A stretch of DNA of 64,000 bases. Origin: Myotis daubentonii. Lineage: Eukaryota; Chordata; Mammalia; Chiroptera; Vespertilionidae. Every line of letters begins with the position of its first letter. Position 1 is the first letter of the stretch. Positions 55,687-64,000 of this stretch are shown in pieces. The DNA lies in assembly GCF_963259705.1 (NCBI RefSeq), contig NC_081861.1, positions 108,158,102 through 108,222,101 on the forward strand, read 5' to 3'. Below the pieces are notes generated by a model, which worked only from the letters and a program-made list of their open reading frames with translations, ran no database searches and was not told where the DNA came from. Both the position numbers and the translations under genes were made by a program.

Positions 55687-56365
55687 CTAGAGGCCCAGTG
55701 CACAAAATTTGTGCACTTGGGAGGGGTCCCTCAGCCCGGCCGGTGCCCTCTTGCAGTCAGGGGGCCCTCGGGGGATGTATGACTGACAGCTTGGGGAGCG
55801 GGCCTAAACTGGCAATTGGACATCCTTAGTGCTGCCGCAGAGGCAGGAGAGGCTCCTGCCACCACCGCTGCACTCACCAGCCATGAGCCTGGCTTCTGGC
55901 TGAGTGGTGCTCCCACTGTGGGAGCAAGCTGACCACCAGGGGGCAGCTCCTGCATTGAGCGTCTGCCCCCTGGTGGCCAGTGCGCATCATAGTGACCAGA
56001 TGTTCTGCTGTCGGACTGAAACCAGCTCTCCAACATCCCCCAAGGGGTCCCGGACTGCAAGAGGGTGCAGGCCAGGCTGAGGGACCCCACTGGTGTAAGA
56101 TCGGGGCCAGGGAGGGACACGGGAGGTTGTCCAGCTGGGGAGTGACCACAGGAGGGCTCCAGGGCATGTTCGGCCTGTCTTGCTTAGTCCCAATCAGCTG
56201 GACCCCAGCAGCAAGCTAACCTACCAGTTGGAGCGTCTGCCTCTGGTGGTCAGTGCACATCATAGCAAGTGGTTGAATGGCTTTAACATATCATTAGCAT
56301 ATTATGCTTTGATTGGTTGAACAGATGACCAGATACTTAGCATGTTAGGCTTTTATTATATAGGA
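55687..56365 (-). mobile_element. Non-autonomous Helitron (679 bp)
   Basis: The left end is CTAGAGGCCCAGTGCACAAA with the hairpin GTGCACAAAATTTGTGCAC. The right end is TTATTATATAGGA. Flanks are A (55686) and T (56366). It includes an inverted pair, CTGACCACCAGGGGGCAG (55929-55946) and CTGCCCCCTGGTGGCCAG (55963-55980), and a second partial copy near 56230-56255. It lies in unique DNA outside the nest. Confidence 0.93.
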
Positions 56366-56709
56366 TATTTCAGCATTATAAATGTGAGGTCAGCAGCAAA
56401 AATGTTTATTGGATAACAAGGTTCTCTTTGTGGCAATCTTCCTCTGAGGTGGTAAGTATTCATTCCTAACCACCTGAGCTTGAATCACTTAAACTTTTGG
56501 AGGATATCAAAACAATCCCTCTCAAACTTTTGGTTTGGCTTCTGAGGAAAAGTTATAGACTGATGCCAGAGTCACTGCCAAATGGACTGAGTATTTCTCT
56601 GATACCAAATGATTCTCAAGTTTCTTGTCAGGAATCTTGAACTTAGTTTAATGCAAAATACCTCTTCACAATCCTACTTGACCGTCTATCCACATACAAG
56701 TCCCTAGAG

Positions 56710-56884
56710 CAGTGGTTCTCAACCTTGGCTGAATTTCCTCTGGAAATTCTATTTCATTGTTATGGGATGGGGCCACAACATTAGTAACAAAGAAACAGAA
56801 TTTCCAGAGGATGAGGCTCAAAAATCAGGATTTTAAAAAGGTTCCCAGGTGATCCTAATGTGCAGCCAAGGTTGAGAACCACTG
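56710..56884. mobile_element. hAT-type MITE (175 bp), 8-bp duplication
   Basis: The terminal inverted repeats start CAGTGGTTCTCAACCTTGGCTG and are perfect over at least 22 bp. CCCTAGAG flanks it at 56702-56709 and 56885-56892, the 8-bp duplication of hAT elements. The size and ends resemble MER5-type Charlie MITEs. No coding capacity. Confidence 0.92.
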
Positions 56885-57135
56885 CCCTAGAGGCATTACT
56901 CTTCTACCTATCTCTTTTCTTGTTCTTCTACCAACTCATCCTCCTACTGTTACCCTTCCTCCCATGATTATACTGTGCTCTGAAATCCTCTTTTTATCAT
57001 AACCAAACTCTCCTGTCTTCTTTTCCTCTTCTCCAAACTCATTCTCTGCCTCCTGGTCTTGACCAAAACTTGGATATTCCAAGAAGACATCACTTTCATT
57101 TCAACCCTCTTGTGCTAGATCTGTTTATTCTCCTA

Positions 57136-57168
57136 CTAGAGGCCTGGTGCACAAAATCTGTACATCCT
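57136..57168 (-). mobile_element. Helitron 3' terminal fragment
   Basis: CTAGAGGCCTGGTGCACAAA and a decayed hairpin (GTGCACAAAATCTGTACAT) after A (57135). The element stops after ~33 bp, where L1 3'UTR sequence begins, and no matching 5' end is found nearby. Confidence 0.7.
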
Positions 57169-57562
57169 CCCTGACCCCCACAATCACCACATTGCTGTTT
57201 GTGTCCATGAGTTCTTTCTCTTTGTTTTCTTGTTTGCTCAACCCCTCCTTCACCACCTTCAACCAGCATCCCTCATCCCCTGAGAGCTGTCATCCTGATC
57301 TCTATCTATGAGCCTGTCTCTATTTTGTTTATTAGTTTCTTTTGTTCATTAGATTCCATATATGAGTGAAATCATATAGTACTTGTCTTTCTCTGAATGA
57401 TTTAATTCACTTAGCATAATGTTCTCCAGGTCCATCCATGCTGTCACAAAGGATAAGATTTGCTTCTTTTTTTTATAGCAGAGTAGTATTCCACTGTGTA
57501 AATGGAACACAGCTTTTTTAATCCATTCCTCTATTGATGGACACTTGGGCTGCTTCTTTTTT
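57169..57562 (-). mobile_element. 5'-truncated LINE-1 (ORF2 C-terminus and 3'UTR)
   Basis: Minus-strand translation near 57349-57570 contains KCPSIEEWIKKAVFHLHSGI and DKYYMISLIYGI, matching the C-terminal end of L1 ORF2. The 3'UTR follows to 57169, where it meets a Helitron end. Confidence 0.8.
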
Positions 57563-57942
57563 AGCTGTGCGACTCCAAACATCTGCATCTTCACTTAATT
57601 TTTTTAAATAAATCTTTATTGTTCAGATTATTACAGTTGTTCCTCTTTTTTCCCTCCATAGCTCCCCTCCACCCAGTTCCCACCCCACCCTCTGCCCTTA
57701 CCCTCCCACTGTCCTCATCATAGGTGTATGATTTTTTCCAGTCTCTTCCCACCCCCCCAAACTACTTTCCCCCCTGAAAATAGTCAGTCCACTCCCTTTC
57801 TATGCCCCTGATTCTATTATATTCACCAGTTTACTCTGTTCATCAGATTTTCTATTCACTTGAGTATTAGATTCAATTGTTGATAGACATGTATTTGTTG
57901 TTCATAATTTGTATCTTTACCTTTTTCTTCTTCTTCCTCTTC

Positions 57943-58785
57943 TTAAAGAATACCTGTCAGCATTTCATATAATACTGGTTTGGTGGTGATGAACTCCTTT
58001 AGCTTTTTCTTATCAGTGAAGCTCTTTATCTGACCTTCAATTCTGAATGATAGCTTTGCTGGGTAAAGTAATCTTGGTTGTAGGTTCTTGCTAGTCATCA
58101 CTTTGAATATTTCTTGCCACTCCCTTCTGGCCTGCATAGTTTCTGTTGAGAAATCAGCTGACAATCGTATGGGTACTCCCTTGCAGGTAACTGACTTTTT
58201 TTCTCTTGCTGCTTTTAAGATTATCTCTTTGTCTTTTGCCCTTGGCATTTTAATTATGATGTGTCTTGGTGTGGTCCTCTTTGGATTCCTTTTGTTTGGG
58301 GTTCTCTGCACTTCCTGGACTTGTAGGTCTATTTCTTTCACCAGGTAGGGGAAGTTTTCTGTCATTATTTCTTCAAATAGGTTTTCAATATCTTGTTCTC
58401 TCTCATCTTCTGGCACTCCTATAATTCAGATGTTGGTATGCTTGAAGTTGTCCCAGAGGCTCCTTACACTATCTTGATATTTTAGGATTTTTTTTTTTTT
58501 CTTTTCAGGTTGGGTATTTTTTGCTTCTTTGTATTTCAAATCTTTGACTTGATTCTTGGGATCCTCTTCTCTGCTGTTGGATCTCTGTATATTATTCTTT
58601 ATTTTAGTCAATGTATGCTTAATTTCTAGTTGGTCCTTTTTCATATCCTCGAGGATCTCACTAAATTTATCAGCAGTTTCTAGAAAATTCTTGAAAAACC
58701 TTATAACCATGGTTTTGAACTCTATATCCAGTAGTTTGCTTTCCTCTATTTCTGTCATTTGTGATCTGTTTTTTTGTCTCCGCAT
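57943..58785 (-). pseudogene. L1 ORF1-like gene of HAL1 copy b, one in-frame stop
   Basis: Read on the minus strand, a coiled-coil N-terminal part (58785 to 58429) begins MRRQKNRSQMTEIEESKLLD. It runs into a single TGA (58426-58428), and the same frame continues through IIGVPEDEREQDIENLFEE, then PRHIIIKMPRAKDKEIILKA, QARREWQEIFKVMTSK, and the C-terminal KEFITTKP to a natural stop at 57943. About 280 codons, near the expected size for L1 ORF1p. The stop may be a CGA-to-TGA (CpG) change. This is the best-preserved coding sequence in the window. Confidence 0.88.
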
Positions 58786-59345
58786 TTTGGCTGCTTCCCT
58801 GTGTTGATAGAGTGGCTTTGTGTGCTAGGTGTCCTATAGGGCCCAGTGGCTCAGCCTCCCCAATTACCTTAGGTGGACACGCTTGGTGCACCCCTTTGTG
58901 GACTGTGTGCACAGTCTTGTTATAGTTAAGCCTTGATTGTTGTTGGTATCACTGGGAGGAATTGACCTCCAGGCAAATTGGCTGTGAGAATCAGCTGTGT
59001 CTACAGTGGGTGAACTTCTGTGCTAACGACACCCTTCTGGGGCAATACTTGCTTCAGTGGGGCTGTGGTGCTTACTGAGTCTGTCCCCTGAGTGTGTCCC
59101 TTATGGATCTGAGGAGTTGTAGTCTGGATGGTCCCAATCAGACCACTGGGTACAAGGGCTCTTGGATCTCTAAGGAGGTGCTAATATAGCCTCTTCCTGA
59201 GGCTACCCAGCAGGAGCTACGGAGAAATCTGCAGATTCCTCTTCCTTGTTTGGGGTTTGGAGGTGCCCAGAGGAGGCCCAGCTGTGTATCAGTGCAAGCT
59301 GCTATGGGCCCTTGTGCCTTCTTTTGGATGTTCTGGGTCTCTCTG

Positions 59346-60089
59346 TGCTGGGGTCCAACCCCAGCGGGTCCAGGGGTCCCCAAAGGTGTGGATGGAGTCA
59401 GCGAAGAAGGAATGACACGGAGACAGCGTTCAGTTGATCAGCAGCCTAGCCAGGATCTCTAGCCAGGATCTCCAGCCAAGTTCTGGTCTGGATCTCCAGT
59501 GAAGTTCTGGTCTGGATCTCCAGCGAAGTTCTGGTTAGGATCTCCAGCCAGGTTCAGTCACCAGGTTCTAGTCAGGTTCTCTTGCCATGTTCTACAGTCA
59601 GGTTCAGTCCAGGATCTTTTGCCATGTTCTCTCGCTAGGTTCTGTCTCTAGGTTCTGTTACCAGTTTCTGTCCAGGATCTTTTGCCATGTTCTCTCCAGC
59701 GAAGTTCTTCTGTCTCTAGGTTCTGTGTAGGTTCTGTCTTCTTCATTCTGTCTTGTTACATCTGTATTTATACCAGTTGATTCCAATCCTATCAATCTCT
59801 ATTCCAAAGGTTAGGGCGTTTCTTATCTCCATTCCAGGGAGTAAAGATTATGTAGCTTTAGCATGATTGTTCGTAGTTACAGTGATTAATTACCCACCTG
59901 GCACTTAGTTAAGAGGTTTCATTCCCTCCCTAACTTCAGGGGAAAATCCCTACCTGGGGAAACAACCTTTCTCAGAGAGGTGACCTTGGTTAAAACACAT
60001 AGTGCCAAGAAGGTGAGCAAACATATTAAGAACAGTATGCCATATATGCCAGGTCCCTTGAAACAGCAAGCATGGACTGGTTCCCAGCA
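59346..60089 (-). mobile_element. 3' LTR of the miniature provirus
   Basis: 744 bp. Reversed, it starts TGCTGGGAACCAGTCC right after the purine tract and ends GGACCCCAGCA. It has an intact U3, including the TATA box (reversed near 59766-59775), and a 'gaacctggctgga' minisatellite in its downstream half. It aligns with the plus-strand LTR at 43710-44472. Confidence 0.85.
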
Positions 60090-60090
60090 A

Positions 60091-60115
60091 ATTCCCCCTT
60101 TTTTATTTTTTAAAA
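60091..60115 (-). promoter_or_regulatory. Polypurine tract of the miniature provirus
   Basis: Reversed, it reads AAAAATAAAAAAGGGGGAA just upstream of the 3' LTR. Such a tract primes plus-strand DNA synthesis in retroviruses. Its place next to the LTR supports the orientation and boundary. Confidence 0.75.
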
Positions 60116-60188
60116 GCAGGCATTAAAAAGAAAAACCTGAAATGCTCTCTTGTATCCATTTTAAGAGTAGGATTGGCGCTTTCCACTA

Positions 60189-60461
60189 TTACCTGAGTCC
60201 TGATCTATCACCCCAGGGAGAGCTTGCCAATCCTGCACTTTCCTGGGGTGGAAAGGCTGCAGTGGGGTTAAGGATAAGGCTCCTTGGGCCTACCTCCTTC
60301 CATGCCTTTACATTTACCTTTCCTTCCTCAGAAAAGCATGGACATACTTCTTGTATAAAACGTTCTGTCTGATTGGGAGTAACCTTAATTCCTCTGCTAG
60401 CAAGCATATGTGTTAAAACATCAATACAGAGTCTTATTTCTTTAGACTCAGTATGGCACAT
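60189..60461 (-). pseudogene. Gag matrix-like fragment of the miniature provirus
   Basis: An open stretch of about 90 codons on the minus strand, between primer site and purine tract. Its first ~60 codons resemble the N-terminal part of betaretroviral Gag matrix, with a conserved 'Cys-Pro' followed by an acidic 'Glu-Glu-Gly' and a Lys-Trp-Lys-type segment. The match then ends, and the rest is unrelated. The usual N-terminal glycine for myristoylation is not at the expected place after this Met. Capsid, nucleocapsid and everything downstream are absent. Confidence 0.6.
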
Positions 60462-60765
60462 CTTCTTAATCTAAAGATCAATACAGAGTCTTCTTTCTTT
60501 GGACTCAGTATGGCACATCTTCTCAATCTAAGTTCTGTACTATCCACCTTCTTACCCTACTTATCCTCTATAGGGGGGTCTGCAGTACCCTGGTGGAGTC
60601 CTATCCGTCCCGAGTGTGGGGTTCTCAATGGCGGGGGGGGGGGATGTTTACCTAGGGGAATCCTGTTCCAGGGGTTCCCAAAGGTGTAGATGGAGTCGGC
60701 GAAGACTATCTACCCTCTTCCTACAGTGGAGTCCTATCCATCCCGAGAGTGGGGCTTACCTAGGG

Positions 60766-60783
60766 GTCCCTGTTCGGGCGCCA
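60766..60783 (-). promoter_or_regulatory. tRNA-Lys primer binding site
   Basis: The 18 bases on the minus strand match the complement of the 3' end of tRNA-Lys(UUU), as used by lentiviruses and many betaretroviruses, without mismatch. It starts 2 bp after the 5' LTR's terminal CA, the expected place. Confidence 0.88.
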
Positions 60784-60785
60784 GA

Positions 60786-61267
60786 TGCTGGGGTCCAACC
60801 CCAGCGGGTCCAGGGGTCCCCAAAGGTGTGGATGGAGTCGGAGAAGAAGGAAAGACTCAGAGACAGCGCTCAGTTGATCAGCAGCCTAGCCAGGATCTCT
60901 AGCCAAGTTCTGGCCAGGATCTCCGGCAAAGTTCTGGTTAGGATCTCCAGCCAGGTTCTGTGTCCATGTTCTCTTGCTAGGTTCCGTCTCTAGGTTCTGT
61001 CCAGGTTCTCCAGCCAGGTTCAGTCACCAGGTTCTAGTCAGGTTCTCTTGCCATGTTCTATCCAGGTTCTGTAGCCAGGTTCTGTCTCTAGGTTCTTCAG
61101 CCAAGCTCTGGTCTCGATCTCCAGTGAAGTTCTGGTTAGGATCTCCAGCCAGGTTCTGTGTCCATGTTGTCTTGCTAGGTTCTCCAGGTTCTCCAGCCAG
61201 GTTCCGTAGCCATGTTCCCTCACTAGGTTCTCCAGCCAGGTTCTGTAGCCAGGATCTTTTCCTGGCA
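60786..61267 (-). mobile_element. 5' LTR of the miniature provirus, U3 largely missing
   Basis: 482 bp against 744 for the 3' LTR. Reversed, it starts TGCCAGG and jumps directly into the 'gaacctggctggag' minisatellite. The U3 block with the TATA box, present in the 3' LTR and the copy at 43710, is gone. The end TGGACCCCAGCA is intact. A long stretch of repeat-derived open frame (60974-61342, plus) has no meaning. Confidence 0.82.
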
Positions 61268-62082
61268 TCTCTGACCCAGCTGCAGTTAGGTAATTTTAGA
61301 TCTCAAAGGGCCAGCCCATTCATATGCAAAAGCCACTGCTAGCAGCTTGGATGTGGCAGGGTCTCAGGGAATCAACAGGGCAGAGCAAACAGCTATGGCT
61401 GATCCTCAGTCCTTCCCTAAGAGGCCCCGGGTCTCACTGTCCTGTCTGTGTCCCGAAGTAATCACTTCAAGCACCTCTGAGAGAAAGCCCCCCTTGAGTT
61501 CTGCCCACTGCCAGACAGTCCAGTTTCTCCCTGTATGAGTCCTGGGTCCCCAGAGACTCACCCGGAACTGGAGTTCAGAGCCGTCGGGAGCTTGCGACTT
61601 CCTTCTGATTAATAAAGACACTGGCGTCCTCCATTGCCAGCCCTTTCTGCATGCGCGCCTCCGCCTCCGTACCTCTGCACTTTACTACTTCTGCACCTCA
61701 TCTGAGTCTCAGTGTGCTTTTCTCTTTCCTTCTAGTTGTAGAATTTCCACTCAGCCAACCTTCCTGTGGTTCTGGATGATGTCTGTTTTGTCTTTTAGTT
61801 GTAGTTTTGAAGTGGTTGTGCGAGGCAACAATTTCCGGTGTTTACCTATGCCGCCATCTTGGTTTCTCCTCTTCACTTAACTTTGATAACACATTACCTT
61901 GGCCACACCCTAAAATTTATTTCCCAGAACTATGTTTATCTTACTCTTAAATTCCTAAATCCTACTCTTTGATCATAGTGACCTCTTAAAATTCTAGACC
62001 TGAAAAACTATAGGGATCACTATTTCAGCTCCTGATCACCAAATATACAAGGTATAATATTGTGATAGATTTCATTAATTCT

Positions 62083-62830
62083 TTCAAAAAATGTTTATTA
62101 ATCACCTACTATGTTCTAGGCTAGTGATGGAGAACCTTTTGAGCTCCGCGTGTCACCATTTTCAAAAACCCTAATTTAACTCTGGTGCAGTGTCACATAT
62201 AGAAATTTTTTGATATTTGCAACCATAGTAAAACAGACTTATATTTTTGATATTTATTTTATATATTTCAATGCCATTTAACAAAGAAAAATCAACCAAA
62301 AAAATGAGTTCGCGTGTCACCTCTGACACGCATGTCATAGGTTCGCCATCACTGTTCTAGGCACTGTGCGTGGCACTATGGATACATCAATAAGCTAAAT
62401 ACACAGTATTTCTGGTCTCATGGAATTATAATCTACTGGGGGAGACCTATTACCTAAGATAATCACACAAATATAAAATTGCAAACTGAAATAAGTGTTA
62501 TAACATAAAAAATACAAGTACTATGAAGCCATACAACAGAAGAAATTTGGTCTCTTCTGGGAGGATAGTGAAGACTTTCTGAGAAAGTCACTCTAAGCTG
62601 AGATATGAAACGTAAGTGAGGGTTGGCTTGGGGAGGTAGCTGGAGCGAAGATCATCCAAAGCAGAGAGAGCAGTGTGGACAAAGGTTGTGAGGCAAGAGA
62701 ACCCATGGAGTGATTGAATAACTTAAAGACAGTGTTTTGAGTGCAAAAAAAAGGTGAAAATAGAAGCACAAGAGTCTGGAAAGGAGACAGGACCAAAGCA
62801 ATGCAGGGTTTTGAATGCATGGTGCAGAAG
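62083..62830 (+). repeat. Probable ancient mammalian repeat, interrupted by a hAT MITE
   Basis: 'tttattaatcacctactatgttctaggc' before and 'actgtgcgtggcactatggatacatc' after the MITE, then 'ctcatggaattataatctactggggg' and 'gagagagcagtgtggacaaaggttgtgaggcaag', follow a common old mammalian repeat whose name I cannot fix. Confidence 0.5.
62122..62354. mobile_element. hAT-type MITE (233 bp), 8-bp duplication
   Basis: Ends are TAGTGATGGAGAACCTTTTG and (reversed) CAGTGATGGCGAACCTATGA. TTCTAGGC flanks it at 62114-62121 and 62355-62362. The subterminal 'cgcgtgtca' blocks are inverted too. It resembles the short non-autonomous hAT families known from Myotis bats. No coding capacity. Confidence 0.93.
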
Positions 62831-63040
62831 GCACTGAGGGGTGTACGTAAATGAGCGGGTATAAGATCTGTGTTTCAGAAAAATCTGTGGCTGTAGATTG
62901 AAGTGGACAAAAGTAAACCACCTCTCTGAAGAGAAGACATCCATCTTGCAGCGTCTTTAAAGCTCTGAGCAGTTATGTAACTAAATTCTGGCCAATGAGA
63001 CAAAGAACAATGGCCAGGTTTTACAGAAAGCCTCTTGTTT

Positions 63041-63053
63041 CCCCCCCCCCCCC
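63041..63053 (+). repeat. (C)13 homopolymer
   Basis: Thirteen C in a row in otherwise AT-rich DNA. Confidence 0.9.
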
Positions 63054-63574
63054 TTGTTGTGTATAATGAAGATATAGGATGCCTGCCATCTGAAGATGAG
63101 CAACGGAACTACCATGTTGGGAAGAATGGAGTTGGTGCAGTTATTTGGAACAATCCATGTAGCATATTGTAGCATGCAGAGCAGAAGTTGCCTAGATTTC
63201 CTATGACTATTCAGCAATCACACCAGCACTAGAGGGTCTACCTTTGGATTTATTCTATAAAATAAAGAAATAAACCATAAAGAGCCATTCCATAGTTTAT
63301 TGTTTACAGGAATGATAGTCACAAACTGCTGTCTGATAGCTCATCAACTCAATTAGAAAATATAATGAAAACTTTAATTTATGAAGCAACCAAAAAGATA
63401 AAATACTTAAGTGGTATCTAAACAAGTAATGTGAAGGAACCATATGAGAAAACCTTAAAACCATATTAACATATAAAATAAAATTTAAATAAATTAAAAG
63501 GGACACAGTGTTCTTGGCTAACACTGTGGTGGTAATCATTTTGCAATATATAAGCACAGCAGTTCAAAATGTGG

Positions 63575-63630
63575 TACACCTTAAACTTATACAATGTCAT
63601 GTCAAATATATCTTAATAAAACTGGTCTTT
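63575..63630 (+). mobile_element. L1 3' terminal fragment
   Basis: 'tggtacaccttaaacttatacaatgtcatgtcaaatatatcttaataaaactgg' is the typical last ~55 bp of old L1 3' ends. Confidence 0.7.
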
Positions 63631-64000
63631 CCCTCACTGTATCTCAAAAGGAAGCAGCAAACATTAACTGATGTTAGACAATTGTTTTGGATCCTCCCTG
63701 TTTGAGTTGGACTCGCCTGTACTTGTGCTCATGTCTCTTATGTCAGACTTCTTGGCACTGTCTTTACTCTGTCTTCAAAACATGTCTTTGGCCCTTCCTG
63801 GCAATAGTACACTTCTTTATTATCTTCCTGGCAATTTGGGTGTCAGATATCCTGCATGGTTTTAGGCTTAGCTTGCCCTTCTGACCCTGGCATCATCTGT
63901 TTTGGTTATGTCCTTCCATTTCAGAGCTGCTTTCAACTCCAATTACTGCTTCCACTCCAGACTATATGCAAAGGTGAGAAGAGATAGACCAGATTTTAAA
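63631..64000. other. Intergenic sequence, nothing recognised
   Basis: No gene or named repeat is visible. Confidence 0.35.

Larger units (their letters stand above)
59346..61267 (-). mobile_element. Miniature betaretrovirus-like provirus, 6-bp duplication
   Basis: Order on the minus strand: 5' LTR (61267-60786), tRNA-Lys primer site (60783-60766), a ~695-bp interior, a polypurine tract near 60091-60115, and the 3' LTR (60089-59346). TCTCTG flanks the whole at 59340-59345 and 61268-61273. The Lys primer site and 6-bp duplication fit class II (ERVK-like) retroviruses. Most of gag and all of pro, pol and env are missing, so it is defective and could only have moved with proteins from another virus. 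Confidence 0.87.
57599..61869 (-). mobile_element. HAL1-type half-LINE, minus strand, second copy
   Basis: Reversed, it begins GAGAAACCAAGATGGCGGC and has a long 5'UTR, an ORF1 and a 3'UTR with AATAAAG (near 57613) and an A-rich tail. There is no ORF2. TCTTCACTTAA at 57588-57598 and 61870-61880 is its target duplication. Its 3'UTR is clearly homologous to the copy at 24788 ('gtaaactggtgaat', 'atagaatcaggggcat', 'ggtgggaactgggtggagggg'). A small provirus (59346-61267) sits in its 5'UTR. Confidence 0.87.

Overview
The window looks like gene-free nuclear DNA of a vespertilionid (evening) bat. The signs are tRNA-derived Ves SINEs on both strands, at least fifteen non-autonomous Helitrons with the conserved bat-type ends (5' TC..TATAATAAAA, 3' hairpin GTGCACRAAWTTYRTGCAC followed by CTAG), young hAT MITEs with 8-bp target duplications, a piggyBac-type MITE at TTAA, and several LINE-1 lineages. 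Abundant Helitrons are, among mammals, characteristic of vespertilionid bats. I found no intact host gene, tRNA, rRNA or CRISPR array. All longer open frames fall in LINE-1, retroviral or minisatellite sequence.

Layout. Positions 1-17335 are AT-rich sequence with scattered old repeats (MLT1/MST LTRs, MIR, L2, old L1 3' ends) and five Ves SINEs, plus two short Helitrons near 16-17 kb. Positions 17349-53229 form one large nest of transposable elements bracketed by a 13-bp direct repeat (17336-17348 and 53230-53242). Its backbone is minus-strand LINE-1 DNA. Into this are inserted a plus-strand half-LINE (HAL1-type, ORF1 only), a plus-strand full-length L1, twelve Helitrons, a piggyBac MITE, three LTRs and Ves SINEs. 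Positions 53243-64000 return to ordinary sequence, with a Helitron, two hAT MITEs and a second HAL1-type element (57599-61869, minus) that carries a shrunken betaretrovirus-like provirus with a tRNA-Lys primer site and a gag-matrix fragment.

How the parts relate. Host sequence can be rejoined across most insertions: Helitrons sit precisely between A and T, the piggyBac element at TTAA, hATs at 8-bp duplications, the proviral element at a 6-bp duplication. The order of events is therefore readable. The most interesting items are the two HAL1-type copies with the same ORF1-to-3'UTR architecture, Helitrons holding exon-like captured sequence, Helitrons carrying inverted pairs resembling the CTCF core motif or an array of YY1-like motifs, a Helitron-Helitron junction found at two loci, and the miniature provirus. 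All family names rest on reading the sequence by eye, without database comparison.
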